From NCBI GenBank assembly GCA_038240875.1, contig JBBRGG010000041.1, positions 1 to 17,716 of the forward strand: a stretch of DNA of 17,716 nt, read 5' to 3'. The notes below the pieces were generated by a model. That model was given only the letters and a program-made list of their open reading frames with translations. It was not told where the DNA came from and made no database searches. A program made the translations under genes and the position numbers. Shown here piece after piece: positions 7,490 through 14,732 of this stretch (positions are counted from its first letter, which is position 1; the number at the start of each line of letters is the position of its first letter). Origin of the DNA: JBBRGG01 sp038240875 (GTDB lineage Bacteria; Planctomycetota; Phycisphaerae; Phycisphaerales; UBA1924).

Positions 7490-7962
7490 ACGCTACACCT
7501 CGTGAACTTCGGCGGCTGGCGTTCCAGACCCTTTTCCAACTCGATGCTCGCGGCGAGCGGGACGCCAGCGCGATCGAAGCATCGTTGGAAGACGCGGAAG
7601 GTTTTACGGCCAAGGACCGCAAGCGCGCCTTTGAGCTTTCGATGGCGGCGTACAAGGACAGGGACGCCGCGGACAAGGTAATGCGCGACTTAGCCCCGAC
7701 GTGGCCCGCGCATAGACAGCCAGCGGCGGATCGCGCGATCCTTCGACTGGCGCACTACGAAATGACCTCGCTCAAGACGCACCCAGTAGTTGTCGTCAAT
7801 GAAGCAATCGAACTAGCGAAGAGTTTTTCGACAGATAAATCGCCTTCGTTTGTGAACGCGCTACTCGACAAAATCTTGAAGCAGACGCTGCCCGCGTGGG
7901 AAGCGGCACACCCAGGCATCAAGCCGGAAGAATCAGCGGCGAAGCAAGTAGAGCCGGGGTGA
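7486..7962 (+). CDS. nusB: Transcription antitermination factor NusB
   Basis: NusB binds boxA RNA with ribosomal protein S10 and supports antitermination of rRNA operons. The 158-residue all-helical protein has the expected blocks: RELRRLAFQTLFQLD at the N terminus, DRAILRLAHYEM in the middle, and VVVNEAIELAKSFSTDKSPS followed by FVNALLDKIL near the C terminus, then a short acidic tail. The ATG overlaps the ribH stop (ATGA), with AAGAAGG about eight bases upstream, so the two are probably translationally coupled. ribH-nusB is a widespread gene pair. It converges on lipB across an 82-bp gap that holds only a weak AT-rich hairpin (7981-7996). Confidence 0.96.
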   Translation: MNATPRELRRLAFQTLFQLDARGERDASAIEASLEDAEGFTAKDRKRAFELSMAAYKDRDAADKVMRDLAPTWPAHRQPAADRAILRLAHYEMTSLKTHPVVVVNEAIELAKSFSTDKSPSFVNALLDKILKQTLPAWEAAHPGIKPEESAAKQVEPG

Positions 7963-8044
7963 GAAAAAAGGCATTCGGCATTCTTGTAGCCAAGAAAGTC
8001 ACTAGGCAAAGGCAAGTCGTTGCGATAGCGCGTGCCAACTTGTA

Positions 8045-8821
8045 TCACGCCTTTGTGGTCAGCGCGCGAGTGAGTTCTATCGCGAGTGCTGCTTTGACAT
8101 CAGCCATGGTTGGGCAAGGCTGGCCTGTTAAACCTAGCTGGTTGAACATGCTCGTGACGGGCCTACCAACAAGGCCACAGGGAACTATGAGGTTAAAGTG
8201 AGCCATGTTGGGCGCGACGTTGATCGCGAGCCCATGCATGCTGACCCATTTGCGTAGGCGCACGCCCAAGGCACAGATTTTCAAGCCATCAGTTGCGGTG
8301 CCGCTGGGGCCGGGGATCCATACGCCGGTGGCGGACTGGTCTCGCGTCGCGAAGACGTTCCAGTGCGCGAGAGTCGCGATGACAGCGGATTCGAGAGCAC
8401 GCATATACGCGTGCAGCCCGAGTTGAAGGCGGTTAAGATCGACAATTGGGTAGCAGACAAGCTGGCCCGGGCCGTGGTAGGTGACGTCGCCGCCGCGGTC
8501 GGTATCGTGGAGTGAAACGCCTTGGGTTGCGAGAAACTCTGCGGTTGCGAGAACGTGGCCGGCGTCTTTGGATTTGCGTGTGACGGTAATGACGGGGTCG
8601 TGCTCAACGAAAAGAATCTCGCCAAAGGGCGTAGGTGGACTTGGATTTGGATTTTGATTCGGAGATTGGGTAGGAGTGGCGTGTGCTGCGGCGTCGCGGA
8701 AAGCAAGGACGCGCTCGTGCGTCGCGATTTGCTCGGCCAAGGCGGCATCGTACGTGAGCCTACCTAGATCGCGGAAGATGAAGGAGTGAGCCTGATTGGT
8801 TTGGTCGGCATCGATGCGCAT
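8045..8821 (-). CDS. lipB: Octanoyl-[acyl-carrier-protein]:protein transferase LipB
   Basis: LipB transfers the octanoyl group from ACP to lipoyl domains, the first step of endogenous lipoate synthesis. The signature DRGGDVTYHGPGQ (108-120, with His116) is intact. So is the catalytic pair: Lys181 in LKICALGVR and Cys215 in IVPCGL. The start is placed at 8821 (258 residues) because the longer frame from 8965 would overlap infA and has no homology-like content. The ribosome binding site is weak. Between the first helix and ILFVEHDPVITV lies an insertion of about 20 residues rich in Pro, Asn, Gln, Ser and Thr (49-66), encoded by a short imperfect repeat. It lies downstream of infA on the same strand. 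Lipoate made here would serve the E2 partner of the PdhA/PdhB enzyme at the other end of the window. Confidence 0.95.
   Translation of the reverse strand: MRIDADQTNQAHSFIFRDLGRLTYDAALAEQIATHERVLAFRDAAAHATPTQSPNQNPNPSPPTPFGEILFVEHDPVITVTRKSKDAGHVLATAEFLATQGVSLHDTDRGGDVTYHGPGQLVCYPIVDLNRLQLGLHAYMRALESAVIATLAHWNVFATRDQSATGVWIPGPSGTATDGLKICALGVRLRKWVSMHGLAINVAPNMAHFNLIVPCGLVGRPVTSMFNQLGLTGQPCPTMADVKAALAIELTRALTTKA
8637..8671. repeat. Imperfect hexamer repeat inside lipB
   Basis: About five imperfect copies of a GGATTT-like hexamer lie head to tail. On the coding (minus) strand they produce the Asn-Pro/Ser-Pro-rich low-complexity insertion of LipB, which is absent from most LipB proteins. The motif resembles the GATTTGG array near hutH. 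Confidence 0.6.
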
Positions 8822-8912
8822 TGAAAGAGCACCGTGGAGTGTTCTACGAGGCGGGCAGGCAAGCCCGTGCAGGGGCAAAGCGCTGAACGCACGCCGATTT
8901 GGTGAACAAGAA

Positions 8913-9137
8913 TCAGTGGCGGAATGTAATGCGAGCCTTGGTGAGGTCGTAGGGGCTGATCTCAACGGTCACGCGGTCGCCCGGCAGGATTCGGATGTAG
9001 TTCATCCGCATCTTTCCCGAGACGTACGCGAGAACCACAGACTTCTGCTCGTTGGGCAGTCGCACCCTGAACATTGCGTTGGGAAGCGCTTCGATCACGA
9101 CCGCCTCGAATGTGAACTTGTCGTCCTGCTTGGTCAT
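8913..9137 (-). CDS. infA: Translation initiation factor IF-1
   Basis: IF-1 is the small OB-fold factor that occupies the ribosomal A site during initiation. The 74 residues contain the near-invariant core EALPNAMFRVRLPN (17-30), VSGKMRMNYIRILPGDRVTVE and SPYDLTKARITFRH. It is two residues longer than the usual 72, owing to a small insertion after the RLPNEQ turn. The gene follows the map-like gene on the same strand, the classical secY-map-infA order, but with a gap of about 300 bp that folds into hairpins. rpmJ, the usual next gene, is absent: only 91 bp separate infA from lipB and they encode no L36. No strong Shine-Dalgarno is present; AGGTAG lies about 13 bases upstream. Confidence 0.96.
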   Translation of the reverse strand: MTKQDDKFTFEAVVIEALPNAMFRVRLPNEQKSVVLAYVSGKMRMNYIRILPGDRVTVEISPYDLTKARITFRH

Positions 9138-9440
9138 ACGTGGGGCGAGCTACCTGGGTGCGGGGCGAAACTACTTTCGCCAGCGCGGTCGCGCGAGAAA
9201 CGTTGGCAAGAAGAGATGAAGGCTCGGGATACATTCCCGATCAACACCGCCTGTTTAAGCTTGCGGAGAATCTCGCGAACGCAATAGTAGGTTGCAGAAT
9301 CGGCCTAGGCCCGGCTTGAGCTTATTTCGTGGTTGATTGCCGAGGAGCACTTGTACAGGAGTCCGAGCACCCGATGCTGCTATGCGTATCCAAGCCACGG
9401 TTTAACTGTGTTGCCTACTGGCATCTAATCTTTTAATAAC
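9138..9440 (-). promoter_or_regulatory. Long structured leader upstream of infA
   Basis: These 303 bp between the map-like gene and infA hold no credible coding frame. Two perfect hairpins are visible. One is GGCGAAA/TTTCGCC with a 4-base loop (9164-9181), ending 26 bases before the infA ATG. The other is TCGGGA/TCCCGA with a 5-base loop (9224-9240). A 10-bp palindrome GGCCTAGGCC lies near 9303-9312. The part next to the map-like stop (about 9420-9445) is AT-rich and could carry a promoter or end the upstream transcript. The region could be a regulatory 5' leader for infA. No known riboswitch class was recognised. Confidence 0.45.
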
Positions 9441-10325
9441 TCATTCAATCACAGGGACGACAAGGCTTGGTGAGGCTTGGTCGTCGCCTACCAAGACGGT
9501 GCGTTCTTCGGATACGCCGATACTGCCTGATGCGGTTCGGAGGGTAAAGCCGTCGGCGTCGGTGATGAGGTCGGGTGACTCGCCAAGAGATAGCACAACG
9601 GGCTCGATCGCGATGAGGTCGCCTGATTGCAAGGGCGCGTGGTCGGCGAGGTGAACGTGAAGGTTGCTGCGGCTGACGCCATGAAGCAGGGGTAAGTTGG
9701 CGAGTTGCACGCTTTGTGATTGGGCACACGCCTGGGCGATGCGTTGAAGGGTTGCGGGGGTTATGCCCGGCGAAATTGCTTGGATGAGTAGGCGAAGCGT
9801 GGCGCGACAAGCGCGAAGAAGTTGGGCTGGGTTGGGGTGAGCGAGGTATATGCGCAGAGGTTGTTGCTCTATTTGTGCGCACGAATCGTGCAAGTGCGCC
9901 GGGCTTGGCGCGGCAAGAACCACAAGAGCGCATGCGGCGTCGATGACTTCAAAGTGTGGGCCCGAAGCTGGCCAACGCATTGCGATGTCGATGGTGACTA
10001 GGTCGCCCGCGCAGAGTGGCGTAGATGATGGGATGGCGTTTGCTACCGCGCTGTTCACGCTGATAGCGGCGTGAGCTGGGAAGAGTGTGCTGATGAAACT
10101 GGGCTGAACTGGCAGGCTGGATTGACCAGGAAGAACAGACCGGCAGTTAAGCGAATCGAGTTTGGCTTGGGCGGTTTGATTGAGGCTTGCTGGAGTGGTG
10201 CCAGGGCGCGCGAGCTGCGTGAGAAGTGCCAACACAGTGGCGAGGCGTTGCCCGGCTTCACTCAGCAAGGCTACCCGGCTCAATGAGGCGATTTCAAGAG
10301 GGTTGTTGGCTAGGTCGCGAGCCAT
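9441..10325 (-). CDS. Divergent methionine aminopeptidase-like (M24 family) protein
   Basis: Position and fold identify this as the map gene of the secY-map-infA series. Type I MetAPs remove the initiator methionine using a di-metal site. The 294-residue protein keeps the M24 layout: SVNSAVANAIP (89-99), GDLVTIDIAM (108-117), LLHGVSRSNLH (213-223), LIAIEPVV (237-244) and VSEERTVLV (271-279). Against the E. coli ligands (H79, D97, D108, H171, E204, E235), the helper/catalytic H79 position is Asn96, D97 is kept as Asp113, D108 appears as Glu126, H171 is kept as His215, E204 as Glu241, and E235 as Glu273 or Glu274. The segment before residue 90 is Ala/Pro/Ser-rich and diverged. It may be an inactive or altered paralogue, with a normal Map elsewhere in the genome. 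The start lacks a clear Shine-Dalgarno. Confidence 0.8.
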   Translation of the reverse strand: MARDLANNPLEIASLSRVALLSEAGQRLATVLALLTQLARPGTTPASLNQTAQAKLDSLNCRSVLPGQSSLPVQPSFISTLFPAHAAISVNSAVANAIPSSTPLCAGDLVTIDIAMRWPASGPHFEVIDAACALVVLAAPSPAHLHDSCAQIEQQPLRIYLAHPNPAQLLRACRATLRLLIQAISPGITPATLQRIAQACAQSQSVQLANLPLLHGVSRSNLHVHLADHAPLQSGDLIAIEPVVLSLGESPDLITDADGFTLRTASGSIGVSEERTVLVGDDQASPSLVVPVIE

Positions 10326-10413
10326 AGAAGCATGTCAGTATGGATAGGTTGCAGGGGTGAAGGTTTGATTGAGTGTTTTAGCTGCAGGATTGATTGAAGG
10401 ATAGTACAGGAAT

Positions 10414-10437
10414 GAAAAACCCCTGCTGGTGCAGGAG
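10414..10437 (-). terminator. Rho-independent terminator downstream of secY
   Basis: Read on the minus strand, CTCCTGC, a 4-base loop ACCA and GCAGGGG form a 7-bp stem with one G-U pair, followed at once by TTTTTC. It lies 43 bp after the secY stop and before the map-like gene, so it would end or reduce secY transcription into map and infA. Confidence 0.75.
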
Positions 10438-10480
10438 TTGGTAACCGGGGGTTGGTGAGCGTTGGAAAGAGAATCAGGGT

Positions 10481-11878
10481 TTAGGCACGAGAGCCACGCA
10501 TGCGCGGGCCGCGTGCGTCTTCGCCTGAGCCCAAGAACCCGGCGTAGTTTCGCATGAGGAGGTTGGCCTCGATACGTTGTAGGAAGTCGATGACGACCGA
10601 GACGACGATAAGTAGGCCGGTGCCACCCAAGAACTGGGAGACCGAGTAGTCGATCTTAAGTGCGCTACCAAGTACTGCGGGCAGCACGGCGATGATGGCT
10701 AGGAAGCCGGCGCCGACGAAGGTGATGCGGCCCATGACGGTTTCGAGATATTCGGCGGTACGCGGGCCGGGGCGAAGGCCGGGGATGAAGGAGCCGGATT
10801 CTTTGAGCTGCTTGGACATTTCTTCGGGGTTGAACTGCACGGTGATCCAGAAGAAGGAGAAGAAGTAGACCATGACGATCATGAGAATGACATAGAAATA
10901 GGCACCGGGCTTGAAGTTCTGCGCGAGCATATTCGTGATGACGCCCCAAGTGCCCGAGCCACCAGCATTGGCTTGGATGGCGGAGTGAAGTTGATCGAAA
11001 ATAAGGGTCGGGAATATCATCAGCGATGAGGCGAAGATGATGGGCATTACGCCACCGTGGTTGATGCGGAGTGGGAGATAGGAGCGTTGGCCGCCGAAGA
11101 CCTTGCGGCCACGAGTGTGCTTGGCTTGCTGGATTGGAATTCGACGCTGCGCGACGGTCATAGTGACAGCGGCAAGGACGACTGAAAAGAAGCACCCGGC
11201 GAGCACGATGACGCCCATCCAGCCCATTTTGCTAGCATCGCCTGGACTGAAGTTGGCTGTGATCCAGTTTACTGCACGAGGCGCGCCGCCGAGGATGCCA
11301 GCCATGATGATGAGGGAGACGCCGTTGCCGATGCCATGCTTGTCGATTTGCTCGCCAAGCCACATGAGGAACATAGTGCCTGCGGTCATCGCGGTAATGG
11401 ACATAACCCACCAGATCGGCGTGCTTGCCCATTCAGGGTATACGAGTTTTTCGTTGATAAGAAAGGTGAGGTAGCCAATTGATTGGACAACGCACAGCAG
11501 GATCGTCGCGTAGCGGGTCCACTCCATGATCTTGGCACGGCCGGAGGGCCCTTCATCTCGAAGGCGCTTGAGCTGGGGGAGCGTTGTGCCAAGAAGCTGA
11601 AAGATGATGCCTGCGGTGATGTAGGGCATGATGCCCAAGCCAAAGAGCGTGGAGTGAGAAAGTTGGCCACCGGAGAACATGCTGACAAAGTCGGCGACGC
11701 GTGCTAGGGCAGTGCCAGCTTCGCGGCTTTGGTCCATGATTTCTTTGAGCCGCTCTTGGTTCACGCCGGGCAGCGGGATCCAGTGGCCGATGCGGAAGAC
11801 GACGAGCATGCCAAGGGTGAAGAGGACGCGGTTGCGTAGCTCTTTGATTCTGAAAACGTTGATGAGCGTTTGGAGCAT
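10481..11878 (-). CDS. secY: Preprotein translocase subunit SecY
   Basis: SecY forms the protein-conducting channel of the inner membrane with SecE and SecG. The 465 residues contain about ten hydrophobic segments and family motifs: RIGHWIPLPGV after the first helix, LFGLGIMPYITAGIIFQLL for helix 2, RDEGPSGRAKI, then GIGNGVSLIIMAGI. Further on are PLRINHGGVMPIIFASS, FNPEEMSKQLKESGSFIPG with RPG just after (cytosolic loop C5, ribosome and SecA contact), and FLGGTGLLIVV near the end. The C terminus is basic. Unusually, it is the first gene of its unit. The sequence upstream holds no rplO or other ribosomal protein gene but a 363-bp non-coding gap and a divergent tRNA. A terminator follows it. 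Confidence 0.97.
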   Translation of the reverse strand: MLQTLINVFRIKELRNRVLFTLGMLVVFRIGHWIPLPGVNQERLKEIMDQSREAGTALARVADFVSMFSGGQLSHSTLFGLGIMPYITAGIIFQLLGTTLPQLKRLRDEGPSGRAKIMEWTRYATILLCVVQSIGYLTFLINEKLVYPEWASTPIWWVMSITAMTAGTMFLMWLGEQIDKHGIGNGVSLIIMAGILGGAPRAVNWITANFSPGDASKMGWMGVIVLAGCFFSVVLAAVTMTVAQRRIPIQQAKHTRGRKVFGGQRSYLPLRINHGGVMPIIFASSLMIFPTLIFDQLHSAIQANAGGSGTWGVITNMLAQNFKPGAYFYVILMIVMVYFFSFFWITVQFNPEEMSKQLKESGSFIPGLRPGPRTAEYLETVMGRITFVGAGFLAIIAVLPAVLGSALKIDYSVSQFLGGTGLLIVVSVVIDFLQRIEANLLMRNYAGFLGSGEDARGPRMRGSRA

Positions 11879-12046
11879 GTGGTCAGAGACTCATTCAGGC
11901 GAGCAACCGGGCCGATGCCAAGCAACGGACAACGTGCACTTGAATTGCACGCCGGGCGCGAACGCCAAAGGTGGGTGATTGGAGATGTTTCGACGCGGAT
12001 AGTACGCGCGGGAAAGCGTGCGAGTTGAGAAAGCGAGCGACGCTTT

Positions 12047-12075
12047 ACCATACAGGCTAGAAAGTCTAAGAGCAA
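12047..12075 (-). promoter_or_regulatory. Candidate sigma70-type promoter for secY
   Basis: On the minus strand TTGCTC (-35) and TATGGT (-10) are separated by exactly 17 bases. Both boxes deviate from consensus. The candidate lies about 170 bp upstream of the secY ATG. Confidence 0.3.
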
Positions 12076-12162
12076 TTGCCAGAGTTTCATTCCTAGGCAG
12101 ATCGAGCGCTGGGTAGGGTGAGATTGGATTTGATCGTGAACGAGTCGGCTTGGCGGCTGGTC

Positions 12163-12191
12163 TTGTTCTTTGTGGTTTGGCTGCGTATATT
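12163..12191 (+). promoter_or_regulatory. Candidate sigma70-type promoter for tRNA-Tyr
   Basis: TTGTTC (-35) and TATATT (-10, five of six consensus bases) are separated by 17 bases. The predicted start of transcription falls about 44 bases before the mature tRNA 5' end, a usual distance for a processed leader. Confidence 0.55.
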
Positions 12192-12241
12192 CGTGTCACC
12201 GCTACATGCCGCGTAAGCAGCTTTGTTGAGCGATTCCTTTG

Positions 12242-12324
12242 GGGCGAGTGCCGGAGTGGACAATCGGGGCAGACTGTAAATCTGCTAGCTAACGCTTTCG
12301 GGGGTTCGAATCCCTCCTCGCCCA
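12242..12324 (+). tRNA. tRNA-Tyr (anticodon GTA)
   Basis: This is an 83-nt class II tRNA. The 7-bp acceptor stem pairs GGGCGAG (12242-12248) with CTCGCCC (12317-12323). The anticodon stem GCAGA/TCTGC (12269-12273, 12281-12285) encloses CTGTAAA, so the anticodon is GTA (12276-12278). A long variable arm (12286-12299), typical of bacterial tRNA-Tyr, separates it from a T arm with loop TTCGAAT. The discriminator is A at 12324 and CCA is not encoded. A promoter lies upstream and a hairpin downstream, so it appears to be transcribed alone. Confidence 0.95.
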
Positions 12325-12341
12325 CTTAATTCATTTTGAGG

Positions 12342-12369
12342 ATCGCCCTGCGACTATTCGTAGGGCGAT
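12342..12369 (+). terminator. Hairpin downstream of tRNA-Tyr
   Basis: ATCGCCCTGCGA and TCGTAGGGCGAT form a 12-bp stem with one G-U pair and a CTAT loop. A modest T-rich tail (TTGCGTTT) follows. It begins 18 bases after the tRNA and probably ends its transcript. Confidence 0.7.
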
Positions 12370-12441
12370 TTGCGTTTGGAAGTTGATTTATGCAATTCTG
12401 AGAGAGTTCACCAACGCAGCAAGGCATGATCACGAGCAGAC

Positions 12442-12473
12442 TTGTAGCCAATGCTGGTTCATCTGCCTATAAT
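12442..12473 (+). promoter_or_regulatory. Candidate promoter for the RNA helicase gene
   Basis: A consensus TATAAT lies at 12468-12473. The best -35 match, TTGTAG at 12442-12447, is 20 bases away, longer than ideal. Transcription from here would give a leader of about 220 bases before the ATG at 12700. Confidence 0.35.
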
Positions 12474-12699
12474 GTTTCTTCGCCGGTGGCCTCAGGCTCG
12501 ATTGCACGCACGTGCCTTTGACATGTACTGGGAATCTGCTGGCAACGCCTGATGGGATATGACGTTCAGTCAATCCCGGGCGTCCATTCCCCAGTACGGC
12601 CATTCTCGCCCCAACAGTTTTGGTGCAGATACGCCCGAACCCATGCGAGTGCGCGAGCCATTGGTGGCTAGCAGCATTTGCAAGAGAGATTTTACGTTC

Positions 12700-14469
12700 A
12701 TGCCATTTGCATCACTTGGTCTTAGCGACCCCATTCTTCGTGCCCTTAAAGACGAAGGCTACGAGACCCCCACGCCGATTCAAGCCAAGGCCATCCCGCC
12801 GATTCTGGAAGGAAAGGACGTTCTTGGGTGTGCGCAGACGGGAACGGGCAAGACCGCGGCGTTTGCGCTCCCGATCATTCATCGAATCCACTCACTCCCG
12901 GTTGATAAGTCACGTCGCGGGCCGACGCTAGCCAAGGCTTTGATTCTTGCGCCAACGCGTGAACTTTCGGCACAGATCGCCGAGTCGTTCGCGACTTATG
13001 GGCGTCATGTTGGCATCCAGTGCGCGATCATCTACGGCGGCGTCAGCCAGTATCACCAAGTTCGCTCACTGCAGCGCGGCGTTGATGTCATCATCGCGAC
13101 GCCTGGCCGATTAATGGACTTGATGCAGCAGCGTGTGGTCGATTTGTCGCAAGTCAAGATGTTCGTGCTTGATGAGTCCGACCGCATGCTCGACATGGGT
13201 TTCATCCAGCCTATTCGGACCATCGCGGCAGCGTTGCCCACGAACACACCAAGGCAGACAATGCTTTTCTCGGCGACGATGCCAAAGGAAATCATGCGGC
13301 TGGCAGATTCGCTGTTGCACGATCCGATCAAGATCTCGGTCACGCCGGTAGCTTCTGCGGCTCCGCTCATCGAGCAGAGGCTGTACATGGTTCCCATGCG
13401 GCAGAAGCAGGCGCTACTGGAGCACTTGTTGAAGGACAAGGCGGTTACGCGTGCGGTGGTCTTTACCAAGACCAAGCATGGCGCTGACCGCGTGTGCAAG
13501 AACCTTCACCTTCACGGCGTAAATGCGGTTGCGATCCACGGCAACAAGGCCCAGAACTATCGCACCCGCGCGCTCGAAGCGTTCCGCAGCGGCAAGATGC
13601 GAATTCTCGTCGCTACCGACGTTGCGGCGCGCGGGCTTGATGTTGATGACATCACCCACGTCTTTAACTTTGACCTGCCGATGGAGCCCGAGGCATACAT
13701 CCACCGCATTGGCAGAACTGCTCGCGCTGGTGCCAGCGGCATCGCTATTTCGTTCTGTGATGGGATGGAGCGAGATTTGCTGCGTGATATCCAGCGGTTG
13801 ACGACTAAGCCGATCCCGGTTGTGTCGGTTCCCAATGACTTGCCGATGCCAGCACCGGTGCCACATTCGGAACACTTTGGATTGCCTGGCGTGCACGAAG
13901 GCCGTCCGAGCCGCGATGGAGGCGGCGGTTATGGTGGAGGTGGTGGAGGTGGAGGTCGTACTGGCCCTCGGCAGCGTCGATCCAGCGGTTCCAACGCTTC
14001 AAACTCTGCACACTCGCCCAGTGACTCGCGCCCGCCAAGGAATTATGGCCCACGCCCCGGACCTAGGAGTGGTCCTGGTTCGAGCAGGCCCGATGTTGGC
14101 AGCGAAGAGTACAACTCGAATAAGGCAACTCGTGCACCGCGAGAAGGCGGGGTACGCGAAGGCGGGCCTCGTGAAACTGCACCGCGCGAGGGAAGTATCG
14201 AACCTTCGACTTTCAGCCCCAAGTCAATCCTGAGCCCCAAAGGTGGTAAGCCCAAGCACTCACATCCACGCGATGGTGGCGGGAGTTCGGGTGGCACGGG
14301 CGGCTCTGGTGGAAAGAATGGCCAAGGCGGTAAAGGCGGCTATGGCAGCGTCAAAGGCGGCTCAAGTAGCGGCTCAGGTGGTGGGCCGGGTGGTGGGCCG
14401 GGTGGTGGGCCTGGTGGTGGGCCTGGCGGCAAGCGATCTATCTTCACCCGACGCAAACCGACGCGGTAA
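12700..14469 (+). CDS. DEAD-box-type ATP-dependent RNA helicase, RhlE-like, with Gly-rich tail
   Basis: The first ~375 of 589 residues form the two RecA-like domains of an RNA-unwinding ATPase. In order: Q motif YETPTPIQ (21-28), motif I AQTGTGKT (45-52), Ia APTRELSAQ (84-92), Ib TPGRLMDL (134-141), motif II DESD (158-161), III SAT (191-193), V ATDVAARGLDVDD (305-317) and VI YIHRIGRTARAG (333-344). Motif II carries Ser160 where the family name-giving alanine stands. The start is set at MPFASLGL, matching RhlE N termini, with AGAGAG rather far (13 bases) upstream. Residues 381-589 are a disordered tail rich in Gly, Pro, Ser and Arg with GGGG runs, RG dipeptides and a GGGP repeat, probably for RNA binding or ribosome/degradosome contacts. 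A terminator follows. Confidence 0.93.
   Translation: MPFASLGLSDPILRALKDEGYETPTPIQAKAIPPILEGKDVLGCAQTGTGKTAAFALPIIHRIHSLPVDKSRRGPTLAKALILAPTRELSAQIAESFATYGRHVGIQCAIIYGGVSQYHQVRSLQRGVDVIIATPGRLMDLMQQRVVDLSQVKMFVLDESDRMLDMGFIQPIRTIAAALPTNTPRQTMLFSATMPKEIMRLADSLLHDPIKISVTPVASAAPLIEQRLYMVPMRQKQALLEHLLKDKAVTRAVVFTKTKHGADRVCKNLHLHGVNAVAIHGNKAQNYRTRALEAFRSGKMRILVATDVAARGLDVDDITHVFNFDLPMEPEAYIHRIGRTARAGASGIAISFCDGMERDLLRDIQRLTTKPIPVVSVPNDLPMPAPVPHSEHFGLPGVHEGRPSRDGGGGYGGGGGGGGRTGPRQRRSSGSNASNSAHSPSDSRPPRNYGPRPGPRSGPGSSRPDVGSEEYNSNKATRAPREGGVREGGPRETAPREGSIEPSTFSPKSILSPKGGKPKHSHPRDGGGSSGGTGGSGGKNGQGGKGGYGSVKGGSSSGSGGGPGGGPGGGPGGGPGGKRSIFTRRKPTR
14377..14424. repeat. 12-bp tandem repeat at the helicase 3' end, four copies
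   Basis: Four units of GGTGGTGGGCCG (third-position T in the last two) encode the Gly-Gly-Gly-Pro run just before the final KRSIFTRRKPTR. The reading frame is kept by the period of 12. Confidence 0.9.
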
Positions 14470-14507
14470 TTTCAGAGCGCGAATAACTTCAGACTCGAAT
14501 TCGGGCT

Positions 14508-14536
14508 CATGGCGCGATTGATGTAGTCGCGCCATG
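14508..14536 (+). terminator. Hairpin downstream of the helicase gene
   Basis: CATGGCGCGA and TCGCGCCATG form a perfect 10-bp stem with a 9-base loop. It is followed by GTGCTTGTTT, a weak T-rich tract. It lies 39 bp after the helicase stop. Confidence 0.7.
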
Positions 14537-14633
14537 GTGCTTGTTTAGTCGTGGCTTTCTCATATTGTTTTATTCGTGGTGGTGCGCCGTCGGCACGCTT
14601 TGAATTTGTTTGCGGCCGGGCTGTTGGTGAGGT

Positions 14634-14693
14634 TTCTGGTGGCACTTCTGATGTGGCTTCTGGTGGCGCTTCTGGTGGCGCTTCTGGTGGCGG
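14634..14693. repeat. 12-bp tandem repeat upstream of pdhA, five copies
   Basis: Five units of TTCTGGTGGCGC-like sequence lie head to tail, the second most diverged. The array ends 39 bp before the pdhA ATG, so it occupies the promoter or leader of pdhA. It is not part of a convincing gene, although one plus-strand frame reads through it as a Gly/Ser/Ala run. Confidence 0.88.
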
Positions 14694-14732
14694 CGACGTG
14701 CCGACGTGCGAGCATGCTGCCTACCGTCGGAT

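Larger units (their letters stand above)
11879..12241. other. Divergent non-coding region between secY and tRNA-Tyr
   Basis: No credible gene is seen in these 363 bp. The region must hold the secY promoter (minus strand) and the tRNA-Tyr promoter (plus strand), and a candidate for each is listed separately. The secY leader would be about 160 nt if the minus-strand candidate is right, long enough for regulation, but no recognised structured RNA was identified. Confidence 0.5.
12325..12699 (+). other. Non-coding region and long helicase leader
   Basis: These 375 bp contain the tRNA terminator hairpin, then a stretch with a perfect TATAAT, then about 220 bases before the helicase start at 12700. 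The frame is open from an ATG at 12559, so a 47-residue N-terminal extension cannot be excluded. That segment does not look like helicase sequence, and family members begin at the MPFASLGL-type motif. Confidence 0.5.

Noticed and set aside
7963..8044. Terminator between nusB and lipB
   Set aside because: Only a 6-bp AT-rich stem (TTCTTG/CAAGAA) without a T-run is present, too weak to call.
8822..8912. A missed rpmJ (L36) gene after infA
   Set aside because: The 91-bp gap does not encode the Cys-rich L36 sequence in any frame I could read.
8822..8965. Longer LipB start at 8965
   Set aside because: It would overlap infA by about 50 bases and add 48 residues without family resemblance; the ATG at 8821 fits LipB better.
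11891..12325. Minus-strand frame beginning MGEEGFEPPKALASR
   Set aside because: Its first residues are the antisense translation of tRNA-Tyr, a well-known source of false proteins. The rest has no protein-like character.
13820..14233. Alternative frame inside the helicase tail (137 codons)
   Set aside because: High-GC low-complexity coding sequence leaves shadow frames open; the main frame continues uninterrupted from the helicase core.
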